The translations under genes were made by a program, and so were the position numbers. 64,000 bases of DNA. Source: Microbacterium sp. MF43 (GTDB lineage Bacteria; Actinomycetota; Actinomycetes; Actinomycetales; Microbacteriaceae). Location: contig NZ_JABBDY010000003.1 of NCBI RefSeq assembly GCF_012847295.1, positions 248,001 to 312,000 of the forward strand, given 5' to 3'. This document shows positions 45,106 through 55,662 of the stretch, piece after piece. Every line of letters starts with the position of its first letter. Position 1 is the first letter of the stretch. The notes below the pieces were generated by a model that had not been told where the DNA came from, did no database searches, and was given only the letters and a program-made list of their open reading frames with translations.

Positions 45106-47688
45106 TCAGGCCTCCTGCGGCGCCAGCTCGATGCTGTCGATGACGAGCTCGTTCCAGCCGCCGAGCAGCTCGAGGGACTCGATGCGCCCGACGGCGCGAA
45201 GGTCGCCCTCTGCCAGCCGCAGCCGCGCGACGGTGTGATCCTCGGCGCGAAGCGTCAGCGTCGCGACGGCCGTCTTCTGCGAGGCCTTCGCTTCGGTCTT
45301 CGCGCGACGGATGCCGATCAGCGCGGCACTGGCTGCGGTGAGCACCTCGGGGTCCCCGTCGATGCCCAGCGGCTCGGGCCACGACGCGGTGTGCACCGAA
45401 CCCTCGTTGAACCACGACCACGACTCCTCGGCCGCGAACGAGATCACGGGCGCGAACAGGCGCAGGAGGGTCGACAGGGCGGTGCGCAGCGCGAGCGCCG
45501 CCGAGGCCTGGCCGACATCGGCCTGGTTGTAGGCGCGCTCCTTCACCAGCTCGAGGTAGTCGTCGCAGAACGTCCAGAAGAACGACTCGGTCACCTCGAG
45601 CGCACGGGCGTGATCGTAGGCGTCGAGTGCCTTCGTGGCGTCGCGCACGACTCCGTCGAGCGTGGCGAGCATCGACGCGTCGAGGGCGTGCGTCACCTCG
45701 GCGCCCTCGGGCACCGGGAACGACAGCACGAACTTCGCCGCGTTGAGCACCTTGATCGCGAGGCGCCGCCCGATCTTGATCTGGGTGGGGTTCTGCGGGT
45801 CGAACGCGGCATCCGTGCCCAGCCGGCTCGAGGCTGCCCAGTACCGCACGGCGTCGGAGCCGTGCTGGGCGAGGATGTCGGCGGGAGTGACGACGTTGCC
45901 CTTCGACTTCGACATCTTCTTGCGGTCCGGGTCGACGATGAACCCGGAGATCGCGGCGTCCGTCCACGGTGCCCGGTCGTCCTCGAGCGCGCTGCGGAGC
46001 AGGGTCGAGAAGAGCCACGTGCGGATGATGTCCTGGCCCTGGGGGCGCAGGTCGAACGGGGCGACGAGGTTCCACAGCTCGGGATCGCGCTCCCACCCGC
46101 CCGCGAGCTGCGGCGTCAGCGACGAGGTCGCCCACGTGTCGAAGATGTCGTTCTCACCCTCGAACCCGCCCGGAACGCCGCGCTGGTCCTCGGTGTACCC
46201 GGGCGGCACGTCGGTGCTGGGGTCGATGGGCAGCGCGGCGGCGTCGGGCGTGATCACGTGCGCGTAGTCCCGCTCGCCGCTCTCGTCGAGCCCGTACCAG
46301 ACCGGGATGGGCACGCCGAAGAAGCGCTGCCGTGAGACGAGCCAGTCGCCGGTGAGCCCGTTGGTCCAGTTCTCGAACCGCACGCGCATGAAGTCCGGAT
46401 GCCACGCCATGCTCTTGCCGAGCGCGATGAGCTTGTCGCGCAGTGCCTCGTCGCGGGCGCCGTTGCGGATGTACCACTGGCGCGTCGAAACGATCTCGAG
46501 CGGGCGGTCGCCCTTCTCGTAGAACTTGACGGCGTGCGTGAAGGTCTTGGGGTCGCCCTCCATCTCGCCGGACTCCTGGAGCAGCTCGACGATGCGCTTC
46601 TTCGCGCTGAAGACCGTCTTGCCCGCCAGCTCCGCGTAGGCGGCCTTCGCGGCATCCGTCACGATCACGTCGGGAGCGTCGGCGAGGACCCGCCCGTCCT
46701 GGCCGAGGATCGTGCGGTTCGGCAGGTCGAGCTCGCGCCACCAGATGATGTCGGTCACGTCGCCGAAGGTGCAGATCATGGCGATGCCGGATCCCTTGTC
46801 CTGCTGCGCCAGCGGGTGGGCGAGCACCGGCACCTCGACATCGAAGAGCGGTGTGCGCACGGTCGAGCCGAAGAGCGGCTGGTAGCGCTCGTCGTCGGGG
46901 TGCGCGACGAGGGCCACGCACGCGGGCAGGAGCTCGGGGCGGGTCGTCTCGATGTGGACGTCGCCGGAGCCGTCGGCCTTGTGGAACGCCACGCGGTGAT
47001 ACGCCGCCGGCTGGTCGCGATCCTCGAGCTCGGCCTGCGCGATCGCGCTGCGGAAGTCGATGTCCCACAGCGTGGGAGCCATCGCCTGGTACGCCTCGCC
47101 GCGCTCGAGGTTGCGGAGGAAGGCAAGCTGGCTCGTGCGAATGGTGTCGTCCGAGATCGTCCGGTAGGTCTGCGTCCAGTCCACGCTCAGTCCGAGCGCG
47201 CGCCACAGCGCCTCGAAGTGCTTCTCGTCCTCGACGGTGAGCTTCTCGCACAGCTCGATGAAGTTGCGGCGGCTCACCGGCACCTGGTCGGCCGCGCGGC
47301 TCGACTTGTTGTCACCGCCCTCGTACGGGGGGGTGAACGCGGGATCGTAGGGCAGCGACGGATCGCAGCGCACGCCGTAGTAGTTCTGAACGCGGCGCTC
47401 GGTCGGCAGGCCGTTGTCGTCCCAGCCCATCGGGTAGAAGACGGTCTTCCCGCGCATGCGCTCGAAGCGCACCTTCACGTCGGTGTGGGTGTAGCTGAAG
47501 ACGTGTCCGATGTGCAGGCTCCCCGACGCCGTAGGCGGGGGAGTGTCGACCGAGTAGATCCCGGCGCGGCCGGCCCGCGCAGCGCGGGCGCGGTCGAACA
47601 GGTACGTTCCCTGCGCGGTCCACGCGGCATCCCATTTGGATTCGAGACCCTCGAGGGCGGGCTTGTCGGGAATGTGCGCGTCGGCCAT
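45106..47688 (-). CDS. valS: valine--tRNA ligase
   Basis: ValRS charges tRNA-Val. The 860-aa enzyme has the class I signatures HIGH (H59-H62 in GSLHIGHVFSYTHTD) and KMSKS (about 590, DRKKMSKSKGNV). The CP1 editing domain lies between (about 200-350) and an anticodon-binding domain follows. The C-terminus ends in a region compatible with the shorter ValRS of actinobacteria, without an extended coiled-coil arm. Start ATG 47688. It is transcribed towards the 82-aa gene. No T-box-like leader was seen upstream. Confidence 0.96.
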   Translation of the reverse strand: MADAHIPDKPALEGLESKWDAAWTAQGTYLFDRARAARAGRAGIYSVDTPPPTASGSLHIGHVFSYTHTDVKVRFERMRGKTVFYPMGWDDNGLPTERRVQNYYGVRCDPSLPYDPAFTPPYEGGDNKSSRAADQVPVSRRNFIELCEKLTVEDEKHFEALWRALGLSVDWTQTYRTISDDTIRTSQLAFLRNLERGEAYQAMAPTLWDIDFRSAIAQAELEDRDQPAAYHRVAFHKADGSGDVHIETTRPELLPACVALVAHPDDERYQPLFGSTVRTPLFDVEVPVLAHPLAQQDKGSGIAMICTFGDVTDIIWWRELDLPNRTILGQDGRVLADAPDVIVTDAAKAAYAELAGKTVFSAKKRIVELLQESGEMEGDPKTFTHAVKFYEKGDRPLEIVSTRQWYIRNGARDEALRDKLIALGKSMAWHPDFMRVRFENWTNGLTGDWLVSRQRFFGVPIPVWYGLDESGERDYAHVITPDAAALPIDPSTDVPPGYTEDQRGVPGGFEGENDIFDTWATSSLTPQLAGGWERDPELWNLVAPFDLRPQGQDIIRTWLFSTLLRSALEDDRAPWTDAAISGFIVDPDRKKMSKSKGNVVTPADILAQHGSDAVRYWAASSRLGTDAAFDPQNPTQIKIGRRLAIKVLNAAKFVLSFPVPEGAEVTHALDASMLATLDGVVRDATKALDAYDHARALEVTESFFWTFCDDYLELVKERAYNQADVGQASAALALRTALSTLLRLFAPVISFAAEESWSWFNEGSVHTASWPEPLGIDGDPEVLTAASAALIGIRRAKTEAKASQKTAVATLTLRAEDHTVARLRLAEGDLRAVGRIESLELLGGWNELVIDSIELAPQEA

Positions 47689-47785
47689 GCGGGTCTCCTG
47701 GACGATATGTGCGGCACTGTGTGAGCGTGCCTGAGTGTGGGGTGCCCCACGATTCTACCGGGTGCGCGCGACGCCGCCGGCGGCG

Positions 47786-48442
47786 TCAGGCCTGCACGTC
47801 GATCCCGAGTGAGGCGGCGAAGGCGGGAGCGAGCTGCTCCACCTGCCACGGGGTAAGGGTGGCGCCCCGCAGCGACGACACGTCGAGGAAGGACGCGGCA
47901 TCGAGTCCGCGCAGGTCGAGACTGTCCGCCCGCATTCCCCGGGTGTCGACCTCGTCCGCCCGCGTGCCCTCGAACCGCACGCGCGTGAGCGCCGCCTGCG
48001 GCACGTCGAGCGTCACGATCGTGCCGTCGGCCACCAGAAGATCCTCGACCGTGGCGCCCCCGAGCGACAGATAGTCGATCCGGATGCCTCGGAGCTCGAC
48101 CTCGTCGGCGCCGGCACTCCCGAGGTCGAGGGTGCCGATCCGGCCCCCGGTGATGCAGACGCGCCTCAGCCGTGCCTCGCGTGCGATCAGCTCGGTCGCC
48201 CGGAGCCCGTCGAACGTCACGTCGATGAGCGTGGCGCCGGTGAGATCGAGTCGGTCGACGGATGCCTCGAGCACCTCGCACTCGGTCAGGACGGCGTGCG
48301 AGGCATCCGTGCGGGCTTCCAGGTTCGAGATCCGCGCGCGAAGGACGTCGTCACGAGGTCGCAGTCCGGCGACCTCCGTGAACTCGTCGGGAAGATCGGG
48401 GGCGCCGATACGAGGAGCGAGCGGGCGGTCGACACGAGCCAT
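47786..48442 (-). CDS. pentapeptide-repeat-like protein
   Basis: The 218-aa protein is mostly a right-handed quadrilateral beta-helix candidate: many A(D/T)L-x-x or L-x-L-x-x steps between about residues 65 and 195 (LDLTGATLIDVTF, LRGIRIDYLSL, VADGTIVTLDVP, TRGMRADSLDLRGLDAASFLD). An N-terminal part before residue 60 and a C-terminal helix (LTPWQVEQLAPAFAASLG) flank it. Pentapeptide proteins such as MfpA and Qnr mimic DNA and protect gyrase, but no evidence ties this one to that role. ATG 48442 is favoured; the longer frame is shadow of the MFS gene. Confidence 0.75.
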   Translation of the reverse strand: MARVDRPLAPRIGAPDLPDEFTEVAGLRPRDDVLRARISNLEARTDASHAVLTECEVLEASVDRLDLTGATLIDVTFDGLRATELIAREARLRRVCITGGRIGTLDLGSAGADEVELRGIRIDYLSLGGATVEDLLVADGTIVTLDVPQAALTRVRFEGTRADEVDTRGMRADSLDLRGLDAASFLDVSSLRGATLTPWQVEQLAPAFAASLGIDVQA

Positions 48443-48473
48443 GCCGTCGACGCTACCCGCCCGCTCCGACCAG

Positions 48474-49793
48474 TCAGACGGTCGCGGTCTCCGGCTGGTC
48501 GCGACCGGACCCGCTGAACTCGGGCTCGGCCGGGCGGCGTGACGCCGCCCACGCCGAGACGAGCGTGATCGCCGAGAGGATCGCGAGGATGACGCCGGGG
48601 TGCCACCACGCGAAGTCCGTTGCTGCACCGAGCTCGAAGGTCACGTACGGAACGAAGCCGCTGATCGTGGCCGCCAGGGCGTAGGCGAACGACAGTGCCG
48701 AGTACCGGAAGTGATCCGGGAACAGGTCGTTCATGAGTCCGCCGAGCGCGGCCCACGACATGGTCGGCAGGATCCCGCCGATGATCATCGTCGCCACGAG
48801 GATCGGGAAAGCCGCGAACTGGAGCAGGAAGTACATCGGGAAGGTGATCAGCAGCGTGCCGAGGGCTCCCCAGGCGACCACCTTCGCCGAACCCACTCGC
48901 GTCGCCCACGCCCCGAACAGCGGGATGGTGACGAGCTGCAGGAGGCCGCCGATGGTGGTCGCGATCAGGAGGTCCTGGAAGCTGAAGCCGAGCCGCTCGA
49001 CGCCGTAGTTGATCGTGTACGTGTTCATCAGCGAGTACGAGCCGATCCCGAGGAGCGCGGAGCCGATCGCGATCGCCATCGCCGCGGGGCGCTGCGCGAA
49101 CATCGTCACGAACGGGATCTTGTCGCGGCGCCCCTCGGCGACCACTCCCTCGAAGACGGGTGTCTCGGTGATCGACCAGCGAAGGTACAGCGACACCAGC
49201 AGCAGCGGGATCGCGAGGAGGAACGGGATGCGCCATCCCCACTCGACCATCGCCTCGGCGGGAAGGGCGACGGTCATGACGATGAACAGCGTCGCGGAGA
49301 GGATCGAGCCGACCGGGGAGCCCAGTTGCGGGATCGCGGCGTAGAACGCGCGCTTGAGGCGGCCGGAGTGCTCGGTCGCGATGAGGATCGAGCCGCCCCA
49401 CTCCCCGCCGAGCGAGAGGCCCTGCACGATGCGCAGGAGGATGAGGAGAATCGCGCCGATCCAGCCGGCCTGGGCATACGTCGGCAGCAGGCCGATGAGG
49501 CCCGTGGCCACGCCCATGATGCCCACGGTCCACAGGAGCGTCGCCCGGCGGCCGAGGCGGTCGCCCATGTAGCCGAAGAGGATCGCGCCGATGGGGCGCA
49601 CCACGAAGGCGAGCGCGATCGTGAGGAAGCCCGCCGCGGTCGCGCCGAGCTCGCCGAGCGGCTCGAAGAACAGAGGGCCGACGAAGAACGCGGAGAAGTA
49701 CGCGAACACGTAGAAGTCGAAGGACTCGAGCGAGGTCCCCACCATGGAGGCCCACGCCACTCGGCGTGTGGGGGACGAGGCGGTGTCGGGCAT
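48474..49793 (-). CDS. MFS transporter, metabolite:H+ symporter (MHS/ShiA-like)
   Basis: The 439-aa permease has the MHS-family motifs: [25 protein letters not shown] at helix 1, the loop [14 protein letters not shown], and [22 protein letters not shown]. Twelve helices fit uptake of small carboxylates such as citrate, shikimate or proline/betaine; substrate cannot be assigned. Start is uncertain: ATG 49793 fits the family best, but GTG 49826 is possible and neither has a clear SD. It is divergent from the ileS leader. Confidence 0.85.
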   Translation of the reverse strand: MPDTASSPTRRVAWASMVGTSLESFDFYVFAYFSAFFVGPLFFEPLGELGATAAGFLTIALAFVVRPIGAILFGYMGDRLGRRATLLWTVGIMGVATGLIGLLPTYAQAGWIGAILLILLRIVQGLSLGGEWGGSILIATEHSGRLKRAFYAAIPQLGSPVGSILSATLFIVMTVALPAEAMVEWGWRIPFLLAIPLLLVSLYLRWSITETPVFEGVVAEGRRDKIPFVTMFAQRPAAMAIAIGSALLGIGSYSLMNTYTINYGVERLGFSFQDLLIATTIGGLLQLVTIPLFGAWATRVGSAKVVAWGALGTLLITFPMYFLLQFAAFPILVATMIIGGILPTMSWAALGGLMNDLFPDHFRYSALSFAYALAATISGFVPYVTFELGAATDFAWWHPGVILAILSAITLVSAWAASRRPAEPEFSGSGRDQPETATV

Positions 49794-49878
49794 GGCAGCA
49801 GAGGTCACGGACGTCAATCTTGGCACGCGTCCAGAAACCGCGGCACCATTCCCGGCATTCCCTCTTGTGCCCGCACGA

Positions 49879-50080
49879 TAGAATCGACCATCAGCACCGA
49901 TCCGGCCATCACCGGGGAGCTCTCGGAAGAACGCCCTTCGGGGTCACTAGAACCGAGCGGGTCAGGCCCGTCACAGCCGCAGTGAGAGAGGGCGCCCGCG
50001 ACAACGGGCGCCACGCGGGGTGGTACCGCGGCTCGCAAGGGTCGTCCTCGCAGGAAGCGTTCGCAACCTGCTGGAGTGAC
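49879..50080 (+). ncRNA. T-box leader (riboswitch) for ileS
   Basis: The untranslated leader of ileS has T-box features. An Ile specifier ATC (49908-49910, in GGCCATCACCGG) lies in a stem I region starting near 49893. The hairpin GGCGCCCG/CGGGCGCC (49991-49998 and 50005-50012) forms stem III, and the T-box GCGGGGTGGTACCGCGG is at 50015-50031, with the TGGT bulge (50021-50024) that pairs with the tRNA acceptor. No strong terminator follows and the SD GGAG lies 8 nt before the ATG, so regulation is probably at translation initiation, as known for actinobacterial ileS T-boxes. A TAGAAT -10-like box is at 49879-49884. Confidence 0.9.
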
Positions 50081-53000
50081 ATGACCTACCCGAAGTCCTC
50101 GTTCGGACCCGCCGCCGATGCCGTCGTGCCGAGCCCGCGGTTCCCAGAGATCGAACGCGACACGCTCGCGTTCTGGCAGCAGGACGACACGTTCCGGGCG
50201 TCCATCGCGAACCGCGACGGCGCTGAGGAGTGGGTGTTCTACGACGGCCCTCCTTTCGCGAACGGCCTTCCCCACTACGGACACCTCCTCACCGGGTACG
50301 CCAAGGACCTGTTCCCGCGCTTCCAGACGATGCGCGGCAAGAAGGTCGACCGCGTGTTCGGGTGGGATACGCACGGGCTTCCGGCCGAGCTCGAGGCGAT
50401 GAAGCAGCTGGGCATCACCGAGAAGACGCAGATCGAGGAGATGGGACTTGCGGCCTTCAATGCGAAGGCGCGGCAGTCCGTGCTCGCCTATACCCGCGAA
50501 TGGGAGGACTACGTCACGCGACAGGCCCGGTGGGTCGACTTCGAGCGCGGCTACAAGACGCTCGACACCTCGTACATGGAGTCGGTGCTCTGGGCCTTCA
50601 AGACGCTCCACGACAAGGGGCTCGCCTACGAGGGCTACCGCGTGCTTCCCTACTGCTGGCGGGACGAGACGCCTCTCTCCAGCCACGAGCTGCGCATGGA
50701 CGACGACGTCTACAAGATGCGCCAGGACCCGTCGGTCACGGTGACCTTCCCCTTGGTCGGGGCGAAGGCGGAGTCGCTCGGGCTCACCGGTGTGCGGGCG
50801 CTGGCCTGGACGACCACGCCCTGGACGCTGCCGACCAACCTCGCCCTGGCGGTGGGACCCGAGATCCGCTATGTGGTGGTTCCCGGCGGTCCGGCCGGCG
50901 CGGCAGACGTCCACCATGCCCCCGACGGCCGCGCCGACGAGCCCGCCGAGGCGTACGCGCACCGCTACCTGCTCGCCGAAGAGCTGCTCGCCGGCTACGC
51001 GAAGGATCTCGGCTACGAGTCGGCCGAGGAGGCCCGCGCGGCGGTCGTGCAGACCGTCCTGGGCTCGGAGTTGGCGGACGTCGCCTACGATCGGCTGTTC
51101 GATTACTACGCCGACGCCGAGATCTGGGGCACCCAGACGGCATGGCGCATCCTCGTCGACGACTACGTCACCACCGGCGACGGCACCGGCATCGTCCACC
51201 AGGCCCCGGCCTACGGTGAGGACGACCAGCGCGTGACCGAGGCCGCCGGCATCCCGCTCATCATGAGCCTCGACGACGGAGGACGATTCCTGCCGCAGGT
51301 GACGGACGTCGCGGGCGAGCTGTGGATGGACGCGAACACGCCCCTCGTCCGGCTGATGCGTCAGGCCGGCCGCCTGCTGCGGCTGGCCAGCTACGAGCAC
51401 TCGTACCCGCACTGCTGGCGCTGCCGGAACCCACTGATCTACCGAGCCGTGTCGAGCTGGTTCGTTCGCGTCACCGATATCAAGGATCGGCTGCTCGAGA
51501 ACAACGAGCAGATCACGTGGGTGCCCGAGAACGTCAAGCACGGGCAGTTCGGCAAGTGGCTCGAGGGCGCGCGCGACTGGTCGGTGAGCCGCAACCGCTA
51601 CTGGGGGTCGCCGATCCCGGTCTGGAAGAGCGACGACCCGGAGTACCCGCGCATCGACGTCTACGGCTCGCTCGCCGACCTCGAGCGCGACTTCGGACGC
51701 CTGCCGCGAAACACCGAGGGGGAGGTGGACCTCCACCGCCCGTTCATCGACGAGCTGACGCGTCCGAACCCCGACGACCCTACCGGCCGCAGCACGATGC
51801 GCCGGATCGAGGACGTCTTCGACGTGTGGTTCGATTCGGGGTCGATGCCCTACGCCCAGGTGCACTACCCGTTCGAGAACCACGACTGGTTCGACGAGCA
51901 TGCGCCCGCCGACTTCATCGTCGAGTACATCGGCCAGACCCGCGGCTGGTTCTACGTCATGCACGTGCTCTCGACGGCGCTGTTCGACCGTCCGGCGTTC
52001 ACGGGCGTCTCGTGCCACGGCATCGTGCTGGGCAGCGACGGTCAGAAGATGTCGAAGTCGCTGCGCAACTATCCCGATGTGAGCGAGGTCTTCGATCGCG
52101 ACGGCTCCGACGCGATGCGCTGGTTCCTCATGGCGTCGTCGGTGCTGCGCGGCGGCAACCTCGTCGTGACCGAGGAGGGCATCCGCGCCGGCGTGCGCGA
52201 GTTCCTCCTCCCGCTCTGGAACGCGTGGTACTTCTTCGCGACCTACGCGAACGCGGCGGGCGGGCCCGAGGGCAGCGGGTACGAGGCATCCTGGCGCACC
52301 GACTCGACCGATGTGCTCGACCGCTACATCCTCGCGCTCACCGGAGATCTCGTGCGCGACGTCGCCGCAGATCTCGAGGGGCTCGACTCGACCCTCGCCG
52401 CCGCCAAGCTCCGCGACTTCGCCGAGGCGCTGACGAACTGGTACATCCGCCGTTCGCGCGATCGCTTCTGGCTGGGGGTGAACGATGATCCCCGCAGCCG
52501 TGAGGCGTTCGACACCCTGTACACCGTGCTCGAGACGCTCACGCGCGTCGCGGCGCCCCTCATCCCGCTGGTGTCCGAGCGGGTCTGGCAGGGACTCACC
52601 GGGGGCCGCAGCGTGCACCTCCAGGACTGGCCGGACGCCTCCGCGTTCCCGGCCGCCGACGACATCCGCTCGGCCATGGATGCGGTCCGGCAGGTCTCCA
52701 GCGTCGCCAACGCCCTTCGCAAGAAGGAGGGCAAGCGCGTGCGCCTGCCGCTCGCGAAGCTGACGGTGGTGGTTCCGGATGCCTCGTCCCTCGGCCAGTT
52801 CGAGGGCATCCTGCGAGACGAGCTCAACGTGAAGTCGGTCGAGCTGGTCGAGCTCGACGGTGACGTGGCCGAGCGCTACGGCATCAGCAAGCGCCTGACC
52901 GTGAACGCACGGGCGGCCGGACCGCGCCTGGGCAAGCAGGTGCAGCACGTCATCGCGGGGGCACGCGCGGGCGTGTGGGAGGAGATCGACGGCGCCGTGG

Positions 53001-53446
53001 TGGTCGACGGCGTCGCGCTGCACGAGGGCGAGTACGAGCTCACCCTCGAGGCGGGCGGCGTCGCCGCCGGAACGGCCATCGCGCTCGTCGGCGAGGGCGG
53101 CTTCGTGCTGCTCGACACCGCCACCACGCCCGAGCTCGAGGCCGAGGGGCTGGCGCGTGACGTCATCCGCGCCGTGCAGGATACGCGCAAGGCCGCCGGG
53201 TTCGAGGTGAGCGACCGCATCCGTCTCGAGTTGGCATTCGCAGACCCCGACGACGGCCGGGCGGTCGAGGCCGCGTTCTTCGCAGCCGACATCCCGGGGG
53301 AGACGCTCGCGCTCGAGCACGAGCTGGTCGTCGGCGGGCCAGCGTCGGCGAGCACCGCTCAGCACTCCGCGGACTTCTCGGCGGGAACGTTCGCGAACCG
53401 CGGCGCGTTCACCGTGTCCGTGACCAAGGTGGAGGCGAACGCATGA
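50081..53446 (+). CDS. ileS: isoleucine--tRNA ligase, long eukaryote-like type
   Basis: IleRS charges tRNA-Ile and is regulated by the T-box just upstream. The 1121-aa enzyme has HYGH (H65-H68 in [12 protein letters not shown]) and KMSKS at 656-660 ([13 protein letters not shown]). The CP1 editing domain lies in between, and an extended C-terminal region follows. The HYGH form and length are those of the type 2 (eukaryote-like) IleRS found in many actinobacteria, which is generally less sensitive to mupirocin. ATG 50081 has a GGAG SD. folC overlaps its end by 4 nt. Confidence 0.96.
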   Translation: MTYPKSSFGPAADAVVPSPRFPEIERDTLAFWQQDDTFRASIANRDGAEEWVFYDGPPFANGLPHYGHLLTGYAKDLFPRFQTMRGKKVDRVFGWDTHGLPAELEAMKQLGITEKTQIEEMGLAAFNAKARQSVLAYTREWEDYVTRQARWVDFERGYKTLDTSYMESVLWAFKTLHDKGLAYEGYRVLPYCWRDETPLSSHELRMDDDVYKMRQDPSVTVTFPLVGAKAESLGLTGVRALAWTTTPWTLPTNLALAVGPEIRYVVVPGGPAGAADVHHAPDGRADEPAEAYAHRYLLAEELLAGYAKDLGYESAEEARAAVVQTVLGSELADVAYDRLFDYYADAEIWGTQTAWRILVDDYVTTGDGTGIVHQAPAYGEDDQRVTEAAGIPLIMSLDDGGRFLPQVTDVAGELWMDANTPLVRLMRQAGRLLRLASYEHSYPHCWRCRNPLIYRAVSSWFVRVTDIKDRLLENNEQITWVPENVKHGQFGKWLEGARDWSVSRNRYWGSPIPVWKSDDPEYPRIDVYGSLADLERDFGRLPRNTEGEVDLHRPFIDELTRPNPDDPTGRSTMRRIEDVFDVWFDSGSMPYAQVHYPFENHDWFDEHAPADFIVEYIGQTRGWFYVMHVLSTALFDRPAFTGVSCHGIVLGSDGQKMSKSLRNYPDVSEVFDRDGSDAMRWFLMASSVLRGGNLVVTEEGIRAGVREFLLPLWNAWYFFATYANAAGGPEGSGYEASWRTDSTDVLDRYILALTGDLVRDVAADLEGLDSTLAAAKLRDFAEALTNWYIRRSRDRFWLGVNDDPRSREAFDTLYTVLETLTRVAAPLIPLVSERVWQGLTGGRSVHLQDWPDASAFPAADDIRSAMDAVRQVSSVANALRKKEGKRVRLPLAKLTVVVPDASSLGQFEGILRDELNVKSVELVELDGDVAERYGISKRLTVNARAAGPRLGKQVQHVIAGARAGVWEEIDGAVVVDGVALHEGEYELTLEAGGVAAGTAIALVGEGGFVLLDTATTPELEAEGLARDVIRAVQDTRKAAGFEVSDRIRLELAFADPDDGRAVEAAFFAADIPGETLALEHELVVGGPASASTAQHSADFSAGTFANRGAFTVSVTKVEANA

Positions 53447-54801
53447 CCGATCGCGACGTCGCTCGCGCAGACGCCGTCTATGCGGCGCTGCTCGAGCGCC
53501 AGGGTGAGCGCTGGGTGCAGCCCCGCGTCGAGCGGACGCGCCGAGTGCTCGAACTGCTCGACGATCCTCAGAAGACGTATCGCGTGGTCCACGTGACGGG
53601 GACGAACGGCAAGACCTCGACGAGCCGGATGATCGAGAGTCTCGTCCGTGCGCACGGGCTGCGCACGGGCCTGTTCACGAGTCCGCATCTGGAGCGGTTC
53701 ACCGAGCGCATCATGATCGACGGCGAGCCCATCGCCGACGCTGCCGTCGCCGACGCCTGGGACGAGATCGAGCCCTTCGTAGGGCTGGTCGATGCCGAGC
53801 TGGCGGCGGCGGGCGATGCTCCGCTGACGTTCTTCGAACTGCTCACCGTGCTCGCGTTCGTCGCATTCGCCGACGCCCCGATCGACGTGCTGGTCCTCGA
53901 GGTCGGTATGGGCGGAGCGTGGGACTCGACGAACACGGCCGACGGCGATGTGGCGGTCTTCGCGCCGATCGACATCGACCACGCCGACCGCCTCGGCGAG
54001 ACGATCGCCGAGATCGCCGCGGTCAAGGCCGGCATCATCAAGGACGGCGCGGCGGTGGTGTCGGCGCGACAGGATGCCGCGGCCGAGGCGGTGCTGCGAG
54101 AAGCCGCCGCCGCCCGCGGCGCGAGCATCGCGTTCGAGGGCGCGGAGTTCGCCCTCGCCGAGCAGCGACTTGCCGTCGGCGGACAGCAGATCACGGTCCG
54201 CGGTCTGGCCGGAACGTACGAGGAGGAGTACCTTCCGCTCTACGGCGGGCATCAGGGCTTCAACGCCGCGCTGGCGATCGCTGCGGTCGAGGCGCTCATC
54301 GGCGGGGCATCCCAGCCGATCACCGGCGACGTGCTCGCGGAGGGCCTCGGCCGCGCGACGGCTCCCGGACGCCTGCAGCTCGTCGGCATCGCGCCGACCG
54401 TGCTCGTGGACGCCGCGCACAACCCGCATGGCGTCCGCGCGCTCGTCACGGCGCTGCGCGAGTCGTTCGACTTCGACGAGTGGGGCGTCGTGCTCGGCGT
54501 CTTCACCGACAAGGATGCCGACGGCATCGTTCGCGAACTCGCCCCCGCCGCAAGCCACGTGTTCGCCACGGCGCCGGCATCCGAGCGGGCCGAGGACGCC
54601 GACCGTCTCGCCGATCTCGCCGAGGCCCAGGGGCTCGCCGTGACGGTGCACGACGACCTCGCACAGGCGGCGGAGTCCGCGCGGGCGTGGGCGGCGGCAT
54701 CCGATCGGCGTGCTGTCGTGATCGCAGGATCCGTCGTGCTCGCCGGCCAGGCGCTGGCCCTCGCCGCCGCCGAGGACTGGAAGAGCGGGTGGGAGCAGTG
54801 A
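53443..54801 (+). CDS. folC: bifunctional folylpolyglutamate/dihydrofolate synthase
   Basis: FolC adds glutamate to dihydropteroate or tetrahydrofolate. The 452-aa protein has the ATP-binding block [18 protein letters not shown] near 48, a Mg-ligand region [13 protein letters not shown], and [12 protein letters not shown] near 325, all typical of Mur-ligase-like FolC. It begins at ATG 53443 overlapping the ileS stop and is followed by a DUF4233 gene overlapping by 4 nt, the usual actinobacterial folC neighbourhood. Confidence 0.94.
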   Translation: MTDRDVARADAVYAALLERQGERWVQPRVERTRRVLELLDDPQKTYRVVHVTGTNGKTSTSRMIESLVRAHGLRTGLFTSPHLERFTERIMIDGEPIADAAVADAWDEIEPFVGLVDAELAAAGDAPLTFFELLTVLAFVAFADAPIDVLVLEVGMGGAWDSTNTADGDVAVFAPIDIDHADRLGETIAEIAAVKAGIIKDGAAVVSARQDAAAEAVLREAAAARGASIAFEGAEFALAEQRLAVGGQQITVRGLAGTYEEEYLPLYGGHQGFNAALAIAAVEALIGGASQPITGDVLAEGLGRATAPGRLQLVGIAPTVLVDAAHNPHGVRALVTALRESFDFDEWGVVLGVFTDKDADGIVRELAPAASHVFATAPASERAEDADRLADLAEAQGLAVTVHDDLAQAAESARAWAAASDRRAVVIAGSVVLAGQALALAAAEDWKSGWEQ

Positions 54802-55211
54802 CGACCGCCGACGCGCCCGCGCCCGCGCCCCGCTCACGCCGCCCGCGCGGCGCAGCCGAATCGCTCGCGGCGATCGTGCTCGGCTTCGAGTCGATCATCG
54901 CGTTCCTCGGCGGCCTCGTGATCTACGGCCTCCGGGCCCTTCCCGAACCGATCGCGCCGTGGTGGGGAATCGTCGCCGGCACCGTCGTGGCCGTGCTGAT
55001 GGTGCTTGCGACGCGCTTCCTCCGCTACCCGTGGGGCATCGCCTTCGGATGGGCGCTGCAGGTGATCGTGGCGCTGGGGGCGTTCCTGGTTCCCTCGCTC
55101 GGGATCGTCGCGCTGATTTTCGGCGGGATGTACGCGTATGCGACCATCAAGGGAGCGGCCCTCGATCGGCGCAACGCCCAGCTCGCCGCGAACCCCCCAG
55201 AAGAAGCCTGA
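54798..55211 (+). CDS. DUF4233 membrane protein
   Basis: The 137-aa protein has a Pro/Arg N-terminus and three or four hydrophobic segments (IVLGFESIIAFLGGLVIYGL, PWWGIVAGTVVAVLMVLATRFL, GWALQVIVALGAFLVPSLGIVALIFGGMYAY). It matches the actinobacterial DUF4233 family, which regularly sits between folC and ndk; function is unknown. The GTG at 54798 overlaps the folC stop, so translation is coupled. Confidence 0.85.
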   Translation: MTTADAPAPAPRSRRPRGAAESLAAIVLGFESIIAFLGGLVIYGLRALPEPIAPWWGIVAGTVVAVLMVLATRFLRYPWGIAFGWALQVIVALGAFLVPSLGIVALIFGGMYAYATIKGAALDRRNAQLAANPPEEA

Positions 55212-55233
55212 ACCGGCGAAACGGAGACTTCCC

Positions 55234-55647
55234 ATGGCCACCGAAGAGACCCTCGTCCTCATCAAGCCCGACGGCGTGGCGCGCGGACTGACCGGCGCGA
55301 TCCTCGCGCGCATCGAGGCGAAGGGCTACGCACTCGTCGACATCCGCCTCGTCGAGCCCGACCGGGGCACGCTCGAGCGCCACTACGCCGAGCACGAGGG
55401 CAAGCCGTTCTACGAGCCGCTTCTCGAGTTCATGATGTCGGGACCGTCCGTCGCGATCCGCCTGGCAGGCAACCGTGTCATCGAGGGCTTCCGATCGCTC
55501 GCGGGAACGACGGATCCGACGACGGCGGCGCCCGGCACGATCCGCGGTGATCTGGGCCGCGACTGGGGCCTCAAGGTGCAGCAGAACCTCGTTCACGGCT
55601 CCGACAGCCCGGAGTCGGCAGCGCGCGAGCTCGAGATCTGGTTCTGA
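55234..55647 (+). CDS. ndk: nucleoside-diphosphate kinase
   Basis: Ndk balances (d)NTP pools by phosphate transfer from ATP. The 137-aa enzyme has ETLVLIKPDGVARGLTGAIL at the start, FYEPLLEFMMSGPSVAI in the middle, and the active-site His in QNLVHGSDSPESAARE, all intact. ATG 55234 is 22 nt after the DUF4233 stop with an SD-like GGAGA. It is the last gene of the ileS-folC-DUF4233-ndk run and converges with the VKOR gene. Confidence 0.95.
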   Translation: MATEETLVLIKPDGVARGLTGAILARIEAKGYALVDIRLVEPDRGTLERHYAEHEGKPFYEPLLEFMMSGPSVAIRLAGNRVIEGFRSLAGTTDPTTAAPGTIRGDLGRDWGLKVQQNLVHGSDSPESAARELEIWF

Positions 55648-55662
55648 CGCGGGCCTCGTGCG

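Noticed and set aside
49814-53365. Very long open frame on the minus strand opposite ileS
   Set aside because: It is an antisense shadow of high-GC codon usage; the translation is Leu/Gly/Val/Arg-rich without any recognised domain, whereas the opposite strand encodes a full IleRS.
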